Source: Desulfobacterales bacterium (GTDB taxonomy: Bacteria; Desulfobacterota; Desulfobacteria; Desulfobacterales; JAIPEE01). Taken from it: a DNA stretch of 59,101 nt. The translations under genes and the position numbers were made by a program. A model generated the notes under the pieces. The model was not told where the DNA came from. It worked only from the letters and a program-made list of their open reading frames with translations, and made no database searches. Every line of letters starts with the position of its first letter. Positions within the stretch are counted from its first letter, which is position 1. Positions 1-9,584 of this stretch are shown here, in pieces. The stretch is taken from contig JAIPEE010000024.1 in assembly GCA_021737275.1 (NCBI GenBank), forward strand, positions 1-59,101, read 5' to 3'.

Positions 1-276
1 AAACTCCATGATTTTGAACTTAACACATGTAAAACCATAAGTCTAGTTTTATTATAATTATTTCTATAAGTTATAACTATCAGATTTCAAAAGGTATTCC
101 AGCAGGTTAGAGGTCCGTCTCTACCCCCTGAATGAATACCTATTTTTTATATTTATATTGACACAAAGAGAGCCCCTACCCTATGCTGATAAAATTTTGC
201 AGCTCAACTTATAAATAGCAAATTATCTCTTTGTAAAAGCAGAGTATATGAAAGTAATATTGAAAGGGCATGGTAA
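1..276. other. Intergenic, no gene seen
   Basis: AT-rich sequence upstream of the first complete gene. No coding stretch with a ribosome binding site is visible. It probably holds the promoter of the gene starting at 277, but I cannot pick a convincing -35/-10 pair. Confidence 0.4.
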
Positions 277-1410
277 ATGGACCATCACATATCGTTTTCT
301 AAAAATAAATCCCATATAAAAATATTTTCAAAAAAAATCGTGATTATTATAACGCTTGTTTTGGGGATAATGGCAGGCATTATTTTTTTTATCACGCAAT
401 CCACCACAGCCTCAAACAATAATAGCCTTTCTAAAGATTCTTTTAAAAGTGAAATTGAATTTCTAACATCATTAGCAGTTTCAGCATCCTATTTTAAACA
501 AACTGCTGTGACAGATTATGCAAAAGCCATAATTGCCATATCTACTGAACTGGGGATGGAAAATTTACATCATATTGACACTTCAATCTGGAAGGCAACA
601 CAATCTCAAATAGGCTGGGCACTCTTTTTTAATTCAGCAGTAAAGGTATACGCAGGTGGTGATGTAAAAGCTCCAGTTATTGGTTATTATAATCCCTATA
701 ATGATATTTTTCTTATTACAGCATGGTCAGAGGATGAGGGCATATACAAAATTGCTGATGCAGAGTTGCTCATGGGTGACTTCATTCGTAATGAAAAGGA
801 TGCCCTTGATGTGATACCTTTTTGGCTGCGAGGTGAAATGCATCGACCTGAAACACTCGGCCGCAGTGTTGCATTATCCCTACTGGCATTTGAGAAAGTT
901 TTTAATAAAACCACGTCAGATACATGGCGTGAAAAATTGCCTGTACTAACAAATCAAGACGGTTTAAATGAAATCAACTACTCCTTTGCCGCTCTCAGGC
1001 TTAACGAACATTTAATAAACATTCTCAGTTTTTCTTATGCAAAAACAAACAATCAACAGCTTGAAAGTTGCAAAGCGGCCACAATCGAAGCTATCGACAT
1101 TGCATGTAACGGCAATATAGATGATATTTTAAACACTGCCGATGGCACTTTGGAAACCACAGCCAAACGCCTTAAAGAGATCCATCCGGAATGGTTTGCC
1201 ACCTTGAAGGTTTGCGCAGTATTGACAAATTCTAAAGAGGGTCTTGTTTTACTCTCACCAACTCAACCAACAAACGGTAGTCTTACAATCTTTTTTAAAG
1301 AAACCCACGACAAGCTTCAGATAAAACGGATTGACTTAGTCGATTATCAATATTTTTATGAACAAATGAGCTCTCTTCAGGGCAACAATAGTGAAGGAGG
1401 TTTAGAATGA
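277..1410 (+). CDS. Membrane-anchored protein of unknown function
   Basis: I do not recognise a family. The 377-residue product has a basic N-terminus followed by one hydrophobic helix at about residues 20-42 and then a soluble, mostly extracytoplasmic region with no Cys cluster or obvious catalytic motif. This topology suggests a single-pass inner-membrane anchor with the bulk in the periplasm. The stop codon overlaps the start of the downstream PASTA protein by four bases, so the two are very probably translationally coupled and work together at the cell envelope. A purine-rich stretch with GG lies just before the ATG. Function cannot be assigned. Confidence 0.75.
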   Translation: MDHHISFSKNKSHIKIFSKKIVIIITLVLGIMAGIIFFITQSTTASNNNSLSKDSFKSEIEFLTSLAVSASYFKQTAVTDYAKAIIAISTELGMENLHHIDTSIWKATQSQIGWALFFNSAVKVYAGGDVKAPVIGYYNPYNDIFLITAWSEDEGIYKIADAELLMGDFIRNEKDALDVIPFWLRGEMHRPETLGRSVALSLLAFEKVFNKTTSDTWREKLPVLTNQDGLNEINYSFAALRLNEHLINILSFSYAKTNNQQLESCKAATIEAIDIACNGNIDDILNTADGTLETTAKRLKEIHPEWFATLKVCAVLTNSKEGLVLLSPTQPTNGSLTIFFKETHDKLQIKRIDLVDYQYFYEQMSSLQGNNSEGGLE

Positions 1411-3599
1411 ATGATCTACAACGCACCTCTGTCATACTTGTTGCGGGTTTTTTACTTTGCATTTTCTTTTTAAACTCCGCCATGGCTCAGTCGCCATCCA
1501 AATCCCCCGAAAGCATTAAAACCGAAATTATCTTCCGTTCCATGACTGCCCGGGAAAGTCAAAACTTTGATAATCAACTAAAAAACGAAAATCAGAAAAA
1601 ATCAAGTGGCCAAAAGGCTCTGGATACTTTAAATTCTTCCAGTGCCAATGCTTTATATGGCTCTGCTGATGCCATGATAGATGTGGCAAAAAAAAATAAA
1701 TCATATCTTATTGAGAATGGGAAAAAAGCCATAAAACAATTTGTAAAAAAATCTGATTCGGTTAAATCGATAGTTAGTAAAAGTAGCGGGAGTATTAAAA
1801 AAGTTCTGAAAGGGCTTGATGGACTTGATAAAGCAGGAACCGGAGGATCTTTTTTTGGTTCGGTTGTTGAAGGCGATACAGTAGGCGCTGGTGAAAGTCT
1901 ATTGAATGCTACAGGGTCCGGTTATTCTGCAGCAGCTGGTGGGAAAGCAGGTGCTTTCCTCGGCAGCATGATTGCGCCCGGCCCTGGCACTGTGGTTGGT
2001 GGCTTCATAGGCGCAGGTTTAGGTGCACTGACTTACAATGAAGTCGTCGCTCCACAAGTTGAAAAGGCAGGCGACTATGCGTCCAACAAGATTGCATCCG
2101 GTGAGGCACAGTTAAACAATAAACGACTTAAAATACAAAGAGAAATTAAGAAAAATTTTGATACTGTCTATCCCCATGGATATCTTGGTTCATATGCAAA
2201 AGATCCCATTACAGGTATGATTTATGAACTTAGACCTGATGTTCTCTACCAAAAGGCCGAAAAAATAAGACAAGCTAACAGTAAAGAATTAAAAGAGAAG
2301 GTTGATCAGGAAATTTTAAATAATAAAAAAAAGATGACCTGGGAATTCACTCCTTCCAAAACAGAACCTGGACAACAAACAGCCTTTAAAGTTAAAAAGG
2401 TTGTACCAGATGTTAGAAATGAATCGCTTAAAGATGCTTTTAGCATTCTCAAAAATGCGGGTTTCATCTTAGGCTCCCCCGAGGGCGGAGATCCTGCCCC
2501 GTCCAAAAAACTTGTCGGGCATGTTCAGATGCAACTTCCAGCAGGTGGTCAACCACAGTATCAGAATAAACCCGTTGTTCTCACCCTTTATAGCGACATT
2601 AAAGTACCCGATGTGGTTGGATTGAAGGCTATAGATGCATTGAAAAAACTAAGAATGGCTGGTTTTTCAATGTCACCTCAAGGATGTGACCCACCACCGA
2701 CAAAAGAGTTGAGCCTTCTTGCCAAAGAGCAAAAGCCTGAAGCAGACACACCGAGCAAAGGCTATGACAGTGTCACGGTAACTTTCTATCCTGAGTATCA
2801 AAACCCTGTCGTCCCCGACATAACAACCTTTGAACTCTCTGCGGCGCAAGATATCCTTGAAAAGATAGGGATGAGGTTAAATCCTGAGCCCCTCTGGGGA
2901 GAGCAGGCCACTACCAGAGAGCAGGTTGGAATTATTCAAAAACAGCAGCCTGCCGAGGGAGAACCCATTGAACCCGAAGGAGAGGTAAAGGCCTGGATAT
3001 ATTATACTGCTGTGCCAAAAGTGATTACAATGTCTAAAATGGATGCTGAATCAGCAATGAAGGCTGCCTGGTTTGTGCCAAAGTTGGTACAGGGTGAGGC
3101 TGTTGAGTATAAAGAGAAATGGGGTACTATTTATTCGCAGACCCTGGCACCTGAAAAAAAAGTTGCCAAAGCCGGCATGGCGGTCACGCTTAAATTTTAT
3201 GAAAAACCAAAGAAAAGTTCTCAGCCTACAATAGTCGGGTACTGGGAGGGACATGAAAAAAATAATCAGCATAAAAAGGCTATTTTACATTTAGATATTT
3301 TATCAGTGGATAGTAATGGTAAATTTAAAGCCACTTTTATTTATCCGACTGCTGATTATAAGAAGCTGGTCTATGGATCCATTAAGAATAACAAAATTAC
3401 ATTCATTAGAAAAGATTCCTTTTTAGGGGACACCAAATATGATGGTATTTTAAGCACTCAACATATGATCATAGACGGGGCTCGGAAAAAGACCAGTTCT
3501 AGTCTCGCTAGTGCCCTCTTAGCGGTTTCTAATCCAGATAAAAAAGAACCAGTTGATTCCAATAAACTCGAAGGATCTTTCTACCTCAAGAAAAAATAA
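1407..3599 (+). CDS. Secreted PASTA-repeat protein with glycine zipper
   Basis: The 730-residue product starts with a signal peptide (residues 1-27, cleavage likely after AMA). A Gly/Ala-rich stretch at about 175-212 (GGKAGAFLGSM, then GGFIGAGLGAL) looks like a glycine-zipper membrane-associating segment. Four consecutive PASTA-like units follow, each opening with a VP[D/K] motif: about residues 333-398 (VPDVRN), 400-465 (VPDVVG), 469-535 (VPDITT) and 536-603 (VPKVIT). The C-terminal 125 residues form a separate beta-rich domain (WEGHEKNNQHKK). PASTA modules usually sit on penicillin-binding proteins and Ser/Thr kinases, where they bind peptidoglycan or muropeptides, but neither a transpeptidase nor a kinase domain is present. 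A peptidoglycan-binding envelope role is inferred. It overlaps the preceding membrane-protein gene by 4 bp. Confidence 0.8.
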   Translation: MNDLQRTSVILVAGFLLCIFFLNSAMAQSPSKSPESIKTEIIFRSMTARESQNFDNQLKNENQKKSSGQKALDTLNSSSANALYGSADAMIDVAKKNKSYLIENGKKAIKQFVKKSDSVKSIVSKSSGSIKKVLKGLDGLDKAGTGGSFFGSVVEGDTVGAGESLLNATGSGYSAAAGGKAGAFLGSMIAPGPGTVVGGFIGAGLGALTYNEVVAPQVEKAGDYASNKIASGEAQLNNKRLKIQREIKKNFDTVYPHGYLGSYAKDPITGMIYELRPDVLYQKAEKIRQANSKELKEKVDQEILNNKKKMTWEFTPSKTEPGQQTAFKVKKVVPDVRNESLKDAFSILKNAGFILGSPEGGDPAPSKKLVGHVQMQLPAGGQPQYQNKPVVLTLYSDIKVPDVVGLKAIDALKKLRMAGFSMSPQGCDPPPTKELSLLAKEQKPEADTPSKGYDSVTVTFYPEYQNPVVPDITTFELSAAQDILEKIGMRLNPEPLWGEQATTREQVGIIQKQQPAEGEPIEPEGEVKAWIYYTAVPKVITMSKMDAESAMKAAWFVPKLVQGEAVEYKEKWGTIYSQTLAPEKKVAKAGMAVTLKFYEKPKKSSQPTIVGYWEGHEKNNQHKKAILHLDILSVDSNGKFKATFIYPTADYKKLVYGSIKNNKITFIRKDSFLGDTKYDGILSTQHMIIDGARKKTSSSLASALLAVSNPDKKEPVDSNKLEGSFYLKKK

Positions 3600-3627
3600 T
3601 GGATTCTTAATTATTTCCAGTGGTGGA

Positions 3628-4884
3628 TTACTGCCCCAAACGAATTAGAGCCTTTTTGGCATTTGAGTAACCCTTCTCGGCAGCGCTACGGTACCAGATA
3701 ATTGCCTCAGCATCATTTTTTGGAACACCCCGGCCATCTTCGTACATAGTGCCAAGGTTGTATTGTCCCATTGCGTGCCCTTGATCTGCTGCTTTTTGAT
3801 ACCATTTGGCTGCTTTTTGATCATTCCGGGTAGTCCCTGTTCCGTTAAGATACATACCGCCAAGATTATTTTGTGCAGCGGCATCTCCCTGATTTGCAGC
3901 TTTAAGATACCACTCAAAAGCAACTTTATTATCCTTTGCAACACCCCAGCCGTTTGCGTATATGACGCCAAGGTTTTTTTGAGCAGTTTCATCCCCTTGA
4001 TCTGCTGACTTTCGATACCATTGTGCTGCCTTTTGATAATCCTGGGCAGTCCCTGTTCCGTGAAAATACATACCGCCAAGATTATTTTGCGCAACGGTAT
4101 CTCCCTGATTTGCAGCTTTAAGATACCACTCAAAAGCAGCTTTATTGTCCTTTGCAACCCCCCAGCCATTCTCGTACATGATACCAAGTTTTCTTTGAGC
4201 TTTGGCATATCCCTGTTTAGCGGCTTTAAGATACCACTGAACAGCAACTTTATTATCCTTTGCAACACCCCAGCCATTCTCGTACATGATACCAAGGTTT
4301 CTCTGAGCGTCGGCATGTCCCTGTTCAGCAGCCTTACGAAACCACTCTACAGATTTAGTGCTATTTTTAGTAACCCCGTTACCAGTGCCATACATATAGC
4401 CAATACTGTTCATGGCTTCAAGGGAGCCCATGTTGGCAGCTTTATGATAAAAAGCTAAAGCCTTCACATAATCTTGGTTCTCTCCTTTGCGGCCATTGAA
4501 ATAATCCTCAGCTTTCTCATAAAGATTTTCAGCGTCCTGCGCCATTGCTTTTCCGGATAGCGGGTTTTGAGTTGTAATTTTAACAATTTGATCTTTCTGA
4601 GGCTGTCTTGTATCTTCATCGGGATCTGCTTTTATGGTGTCCGCATTTATAGCTGAAACACGCCATTTGCCCTGGAGAGGAATAAAACCAACTGATGGCA
4701 TATTAAAGCCTATAATAACTTCATCACCAATCTGCGGAATCAACTCTCCTTCAAGTTCAATTTCAACTTGTTTTCCGGTGGTTTTCAAAACCTTACCGAT
4801 CAACTCATCACCATTACTCATGGTGGTTGACAAAGTAATAACCATGACTATTGATGCCAAAAAAAATCTATTGCATATCTTCAT
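3628..4884 (-). CDS. Secreted Sel1-like repeat protein
   Basis: The 418-residue product begins with a signal peptide (about residues 1-25). A small beta-rich domain follows at 26-105 (GKVLKTTGKQVEIELEGEL), and then seven to eight Sel1-type (TPR-like) repeats of 36 residues run from about 115 to the C-terminus, with signatures such as AQRNLGIMYENGWGVAKDN and WYRKAADQG. Sel1 repeats form alpha-solenoids that mediate protein-protein contacts in signalling or envelope assembly. Several repeats are almost identical at DNA level, suggesting recent internal duplication. The gene is convergent with the PASTA gene, only 28 bp away, so a shared envelope role is plausible but unproven. Confidence 0.88.
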   Translation of the reverse strand: MKICNRFFLASIVMVITLSTTMSNGDELIGKVLKTTGKQVEIELEGELIPQIGDEVIIGFNMPSVGFIPLQGKWRVSAINADTIKADPDEDTRQPQKDQIVKITTQNPLSGKAMAQDAENLYEKAEDYFNGRKGENQDYVKALAFYHKAANMGSLEAMNSIGYMYGTGNGVTKNSTKSVEWFRKAAEQGHADAQRNLGIMYENGWGVAKDNKVAVQWYLKAAKQGYAKAQRKLGIMYENGWGVAKDNKAAFEWYLKAANQGDTVAQNNLGGMYFHGTGTAQDYQKAAQWYRKSADQGDETAQKNLGVIYANGWGVAKDNKVAFEWYLKAANQGDAAAQNNLGGMYLNGTGTTRNDQKAAKWYQKAADQGHAMGQYNLGTMYEDGRGVPKNDAEAIIWYRSAAEKGYSNAKKALIRLGQ

Positions 4885-5026
4885 AAATATGTCCTTTTCT
4901 TAAATCAAAATATAAAAACATACTGGCAAAAGCCATAAACAATATACTCAAACTATTATATTCTTGTAAGGCTTCAGGCAGCGTATTTTCTATTTTTTTT
5001 ACTATTTGATCTTCTAACCACGTTCG
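4885..5026. other. Intergenic upstream of the Sel1 gene
   Basis: AT-rich leader and promoter zone for the minus-strand Sel1 protein gene. No open reading frame, RNA gene or clear hairpin is visible. Confidence 0.3.
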
Positions 5027-5104
5027 CTAATGTTTTTTTATGCAGCCTTCCTTTTTATTCCATAATTTTTTGTGAATGTCCATGCCCATGTAATATATTC
5101 TCAT
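5027..5104 (-). pseudogene. IS110-type transposase, N-terminal remnant
   Basis: A 25-codon frame with a strong ribosome binding site (AAAGGAGG, 6 bases before ATG) encodes MRIYYMGMDIHKKLWNKKEG and then hits a stop. The GMDIHKK stretch matches the start of IS110-family (DEDD) transposases, where the Asp is the first catalytic acid. Nothing else of the roughly 330-residue transposase is present, so this is a broken insertion sequence. Recognition is from the motif alone. Confidence 0.5.
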
Positions 5105-5238
5105 CTCAGCCTCCTTTTGGTATTTGCATAATTCTGAGCAAGCTTTTCGCCTGGCAATGAATACCATCAGGGGCTTTATTCTTAATTACTTATACATTCA
5201 ATCACCCTGCCTGTTTATTTAAAGAAGAAAAGATTTTT

Positions 5239-5748
5239 TTGATGTTTAAAGTCCAGCTGTCAAAATCATTTTCACGGGCAGCTCAAGGCTTGATATCTTT
5301 AAGCGTGGCGGCAATAGTCTCATGGGTTGCTATTTTATATGTCGGCTTCACTCGTTGTCCATCAGATCCTAAAGTCTATCTTTGGGATTGGTCAAGTTTG
5401 GAAGATAAAGGTTCCAGGGCTGAAAATTTTATCGCTTCACATCTGTTGAAGGCTGTGAACTGGCGGGCAGATAATGGATTTGGTGATTACAGACTATATT
5501 TTTTAAATGATAAGGATAAACGAGAAGTTGATTTCCCGGTTACTCGAAATGATACCCCATGGTTTATGGTTGAAGCAAAACCCGGTCAGAGCAGTTTGAG
5601 CAAAAGTCTGAAGTATTTTCATGAAAAAATTGAAGTGCCACATGCCTTCCAAGAATCATTTACAGTGGATTATGTGAATGCGGATTGTTTTGCTAAAAGC
5701 CGCCCGACAATTGTGCAGGTGAAAACACTATTATCTCAGCCGGCATAA
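5239..5748 (+). pseudogene. DUF4143 (AAA_14) ATPase, C-terminal stump
   Basis: From about residue 46 on, the frame carries the characteristic tail of DUF4143 proteins: YLWDWSSLEDKGSRAENFI, then REVDFPV, then WFMVEAKPG. This tail follows the AAA ATPase domain in intact members (about 370-450 residues). The whole ATPase half is missing; the first 45 residues look like unrelated read-in sequence including a hydrophobic run. The usual substrate-facing E-x-D/E-x-K pattern of the nuclease-like DUF4143 tail is still readable, so decay is recent. It sits beside an IS110 remnant, consistent with an insertion/deletion scar. A functional short protein is unlikely. Confidence 0.65.
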
Positions 5749-5749
5749 A

Positions 5750-6532
5750 TTATTTGATCAGCCGTTCTACCTCATCAACGATTGCCGATAAAACATCACC
5801 GGCATTATCACTAACTAACGCATCACACATTTTATCACATGGCGTTTCAGAAAGATTTACGATGCAAAGGAAAGCACTATTTTCCTTTGCATAAACCGGC
5901 ATGTGGGCTGCAGGATGGACCAGCAGCGTGGAACCGACCACACAGAAAAAATCGCAATTCATGGAGAGCTGTGCCGCTCTTTCCATTTCTGCCGCCGGCA
6001 TTGCCTGACCAAATGAAATCGTATCCGGTTTCAGATACCCGCCGCAATGACATATCGGTGCCAACTCACCTTTTTGGATACGATCATATGAAGCTTTCAT
6101 GGAAGATGTTTCACTGCAGCTCATACATCTCACACGCGTTGTGTTGCCATGAAGTTCAATGATTTTCTCATCCGGCAGGCCGGAGAGCTGATGAAGGCCG
6201 TCAATATTTTGTGTAATCACCGCATCCAGAAATCCCAATTCATTTAAACGGGCAATGGCGATATGCCCTTCATTAGGTTTGGCTTTTTCAAGATCCGGAA
6301 AAAGCTCGGCCTTCTGCCGCCAGTATTCAATTCTGGATTCTTCTGATGACATAAATTCATCATAATATACCGGCCTGTATTGATCCCATATGCCGCCCTG
6401 GCTTCTGAAGTCGGGAATGCCGCTTTCTGTTGAAATACCGGCACCGGTGAAAAAGACGTTTTTCCCGCCTTCGGCAATTTTTTTTGAAATTTTTTCAATG
6501 CTTTTATTATCCATCACAGAACCTGCCCACAT
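5750..6532 (-). CDS. cobB: NAD-dependent protein deacylase (sirtuin, CobB-like)
   Basis: The 260-residue product has the complete sirtuin signature set. GAGISTESGIPDFR at 30-43 binds NAD; TQNIDGLH at 107-114; His128 in ELHGN is the catalytic base; Cys136, Cys139, Cys161 and Cys163 form the zinc site (the last two as C-H-C rather than C-x2-C, a slightly compressed pair); and VVGSTLLVHPA lies near the C-terminus. It removes acyl groups from lysines, releasing O-acyl-ADP-ribose and nicotinamide. The start lies 3 bases after the stop of the upstream amidase gene; an alternative ATG is at 6514. Two genes upstream is an acyl-CoA synthetase, a classical sirtuin target class, so post-translational control of that enzyme is likely. 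Confidence 0.93.
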   Translation of the reverse strand: MWAGSVMDNKSIEKISKKIAEGGKNVFFTGAGISTESGIPDFRSQGGIWDQYRPVYYDEFMSSEESRIEYWRQKAELFPDLEKAKPNEGHIAIARLNELGFLDAVITQNIDGLHQLSGLPDEKIIELHGNTTRVRCMSCSETSSMKASYDRIQKGELAPICHCGGYLKPDTISFGQAMPAAEMERAAQLSMNCDFFCVVGSTLLVHPAAHMPVYAKENSAFLCIVNLSETPCDKMCDALVSDNAGDVLSAIVDEVERLIK

Positions 6533-6535
6533 TTT

Positions 6536-7963
6536 TCACTTTATATCCGGCCTGATTTTTCCAAACTGTGTGACCCCCTCAAAGGCATGGGCCAACTGCA
6601 GGACTTCAAAATCCCGATGATGTTTCCCGACAATCTGGATGCCGACCGGTAAACCGTCCGATGAAAAACCACATGGTACTGAAACCACAGGTAAGCCCAT
6701 CAACGTAATCACACAGCAGATTGACATCCAGTCCAGATAGGTTCCCATTTTTTGCCCATTAATTTCACTAATCCACTCTTTTTCAACATCAAATGGCAAT
6801 ACCTGAGCTGTCGGCAATATCAGAAAATCATACTTCTCAAAAAAACTACAAACTCTGTGATAAAGTTCTGTCTGGCGTACAACAGCCTGGTTAATATCTT
6901 GTCCGGTCAGTTTCAATCCCTTTTCAATATTCCAGATAACAGTGTCCTTCATCAGGTCACGATGCTTTAGATAGTCTTCCTCAAGATCGGCAAAAATCAA
7001 TGCACGCAGTGTTTGAAATATATCCATTGATCCGCTGAAATCAGGTTCGGAATGATCTACAATACAACCGATATTTTGAAATGCGGGCAGTGCCTTTTCA
7101 CATACTTCAATGACTTCCGGTTCAATGTGAAACTGCCCCAAATCCGGACTCCAGGCAATCATAGTGTTTGAAAAATCTCTGTCCAGAGTTTCCAAAAATT
7201 GGTTGCCGGGTTCATCAATGGAAACAGGCACACGAGGATCAGGCCCCGCCATCACAGATAGTAAAAGTGCCACATCCTTAACACTTCGTGCCATTGGCCC
7301 TTCAACCGGAAGCAGGCTCCATGCATCCCGGGTTGGCCATGAGGGAACCCTGCCTGGTGATGGACGAAATCCAACCACATTACAAAAACCGGCAGGGTTT
7401 CTCAACGATCCACCGAGATCACTGCCATCGGCTATCGGTACCATCCCGGCCGCCAGAGCTGCGGCTGCTCCGCCACTACTACCCCCGGCGGATTTGTTCA
7501 GGTTATAAGGATTTCCGGTAATACCGAATACCTTATTAAATGTATGAGATCCCGCACCGAATTCCGGCGCATTTGTTTTACCAATAATAATGGCACCGGC
7601 TTTTTTTATTCTTTCCACAAAGAGCTCATCCTGATCAGGGATAAAATCCTTATAGATCAGAGAACCATAAGTTGTCCGAAGGTTTCTGGTCAGGGCCAGA
7701 TCTTTTATTGCAATGGGAAGACCAAAGAGTGGTCCGATTTCAATACCTTTTAATAGTGCACCATCTGCTGCTTCAGCCTCTAAAAGCAAATCTTCATGCT
7801 GCCGCAACGTGCAGATCGCATTAATTTTCGGGTTTACTTTGTCAATCCGCTCAAGAAATGCAGACATGACTTCTCTAACCGAAATTTCTTTTTTACGAAT
7901 CAGGGCAGCTATATTTATTGCGTCCTGATAGTAAAGAGGATTGTTTGAATTATTCTCCTGCAT
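6536..7963 (-). CDS. Amidase-signature family hydrolase
   Basis: A 475-residue member of the amidase signature family (GatA, FAAH, AtzF relatives). The Ser-cisSer-Lys catalytic triad is visible: Lys87 in PIAIKD, Ser162 in the GGSSGG loop, and nucleophile Ser186 in GSDLGGSLRNPAG. Length is normal for the family. It hydrolyses a carboxamide to acid plus ammonia or amine; substrate unknown. GatA itself is unlikely because no gatB/gatC neighbours exist. It lies between an acyl-CoA synthetase (24 bp upstream) and a sirtuin (3 bp downstream), suggesting one transcript in which the released acid is activated to its CoA thioester. Confidence 0.92.
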   Translation of the reverse strand: MQENNSNNPLYYQDAINIAALIRKKEISVREVMSAFLERIDKVNPKINAICTLRQHEDLLLEAEAADGALLKGIEIGPLFGLPIAIKDLALTRNLRTTYGSLIYKDFIPDQDELFVERIKKAGAIIIGKTNAPEFGAGSHTFNKVFGITGNPYNLNKSAGGSSGGAAAALAAGMVPIADGSDLGGSLRNPAGFCNVVGFRPSPGRVPSWPTRDAWSLLPVEGPMARSVKDVALLLSVMAGPDPRVPVSIDEPGNQFLETLDRDFSNTMIAWSPDLGQFHIEPEVIEVCEKALPAFQNIGCIVDHSEPDFSGSMDIFQTLRALIFADLEEDYLKHRDLMKDTVIWNIEKGLKLTGQDINQAVVRQTELYHRVCSFFEKYDFLILPTAQVLPFDVEKEWISEINGQKMGTYLDWMSICCVITLMGLPVVSVPCGFSSDGLPVGIQIVGKHHRDFEVLQLAHAFEGVTQFGKIRPDIK

Positions 7964-7987
7964 ACCTGTAACCCCTCGGTTTATGAT

Positions 7988-9505
7988 TTAAAAAAGTGCC
8001 TGCACTTCTTTTTTTAATATTTTTCCCATTCTGTTTTTGGGAAGATCTTTTACAAAAAGAATCTGTTTGGGACATTTCCACTGGTGTAAATGCTCTTTGC
8101 ACTGGCTTTTTATATCCTCTTCTGAAATTAAACCATCCGGTTTGACTTTAACTGCCGCAACCACCTTCTCTCCCCACTTTTCATCCGGAATGCCGACAAC
8201 TGAAGATTCAATTACATCATCGAGCTGGTTAATGACAGTTTCCACTTCTTTCGGCGAAATATTTTCACCACCCGAAATAATAATGTTCTTTATTCGATCT
8301 GTCAGAAAATAGTACCTGTCTTCATCCACATGTCCCAAGTCCCCTGTCCGGAACCAGCCGTCGTGAAACGTCTTTGCCGTCTCTTCAGGCTTTTGCCAGT
8401 AACCGGATATGATGGACTGACTCTTCAGCCAGAATTCGCCAACCTGACCCGGGGAAACATCTGTTAATGTTTCCGGTGAAACAACCCTCACGTCTAAACC
8501 GGGAAGCGGAAGGCCGATGGAACCGGATTTTTTAAGCCCGTTGAGCGGATTGGAAAAGTTCATGCCTGTTTCAGACATCCCTTCCCGTTCCACCGGTTTC
8601 TTACCGAAAGTCTGCCTGATTCTTTCAAAATCCAAAGGAAGAAGCGGGGCCGAACCGGACGCCCATAAACGGATATGGTTAAAATTGTGGTTTTCTCCTT
8701 TTAGACAATCCATCAATTTGACATACATAGCCGGCACAGCCATAAATGTTGTACAGGCAAAAGCCCCCGTATTCTCCTTCAGGCGATCAATAACAATCTC
8801 CGGTGAAAACGTATCTAACATAACAACATGGCCCCCTGCTAAAAGCGCTGTATGAAGCGCAAAACAGAGTCCATGAATATGAAAAAGCGGCAACGCATGA
8901 CAAAGCACATCGGATGAAGTAATTTCCCAAATGTTGATAATATTTTCTGCATCATTCAGCAGACTGGCCTGGGTATGAACAGCGCCCTTTGGTTTACCGG
9001 TTGTCCCTGATGTATAGATGATCACAGCGGGATCATCAGGTTTTGCTTCTGTTTCCGGGGTCTCTTTCAAAGATGAATTGGTAAAATCAATTTGATGGTA
9101 AGGCACATCCGTATCAATAATAAGGGTAGTAATATCAGGTGCAACTTCCTTTATGATATCCGCTTGCCCGGTTCCGGCTATAACCAGTTTGGCACCCGTA
9201 TCTTCAAGCATATATGCCATTTCAGATTGCCTGAATCCTGGATTCATCGGAACGGCAATGGCGCCTGTCTTTTGAATAGCGATATAGGCAACAATAAAAG
9301 CAACGGATTTAGGCATATACATAATGACCCGGTCGCCCTTTTTAAGCCCGGAAGCAAACAATGAATGGACCATCCGGTTTGAATCTGAATCCAGATCTGC
9401 ATATGAAAGTTCAGTCTCAGGAATTCCATTCCGGAAAAAGGTTATTGCTGTTTTCTCTCCATGCGTTTGAAAACTATTTACCAAACAATTTTTAAGACAA
9501 ATCAT
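7988..9505 (-). CDS. AMP-forming acyl-CoA synthetase (class I adenylating enzyme)
   Basis: The product (505 residues from the preferred ATG) has the family landmarks in order: the P-loop IIYTSGTTGKPKGAVH near residue 165, the TGD motif in GWFRTGDLGHVDEDRYY near 385, the hinge DRIKNIIISGGENISPKEVE, and the C-terminal catalytic lysine motif PKNRMGKILKK. It activates a carboxylic acid with ATP and CoA; size and motifs fit fatty-acid or malonyl/aryl-CoA ligases equally well. The longer frame to 9538 starts with TTG; I prefer ATG at 9505 because AAAGG precedes it at suitable distance. The PxxxxGK lysine is the residue typically acetylated and restored by sirtuins, one of which lies two genes downstream. 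Confidence 0.9.
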   Translation of the reverse strand: MICLKNCLVNSFQTHGEKTAITFFRNGIPETELSYADLDSDSNRMVHSLFASGLKKGDRVIMYMPKSVAFIVAYIAIQKTGAIAVPMNPGFRQSEMAYMLEDTGAKLVIAGTGQADIIKEVAPDITTLIIDTDVPYHQIDFTNSSLKETPETEAKPDDPAVIIYTSGTTGKPKGAVHTQASLLNDAENIINIWEITSSDVLCHALPLFHIHGLCFALHTALLAGGHVVMLDTFSPEIVIDRLKENTGAFACTTFMAVPAMYVKLMDCLKGENHNFNHIRLWASGSAPLLPLDFERIRQTFGKKPVEREGMSETGMNFSNPLNGLKKSGSIGLPLPGLDVRVVSPETLTDVSPGQVGEFWLKSQSIISGYWQKPEETAKTFHDGWFRTGDLGHVDEDRYYFLTDRIKNIIISGGENISPKEVETVINQLDDVIESSVVGIPDEKWGEKVVAAVKVKPDGLISEEDIKSQCKEHLHQWKCPKQILFVKDLPKNRMGKILKKEVQALF

Positions 9506-9584
9506 GCGTTTAAAGCCTTTTGCTTTTGTGGTGTTCAAAAAAATATATTTATATAGCCCTTAAACGAGCAAAAACCATTCATAT

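Noticed and set aside
3645-4458. Long open frames overlapping the Sel1 gene in other frames
   Set aside because: They are shadow frames produced by the repetitive Sel1 coding sequence.
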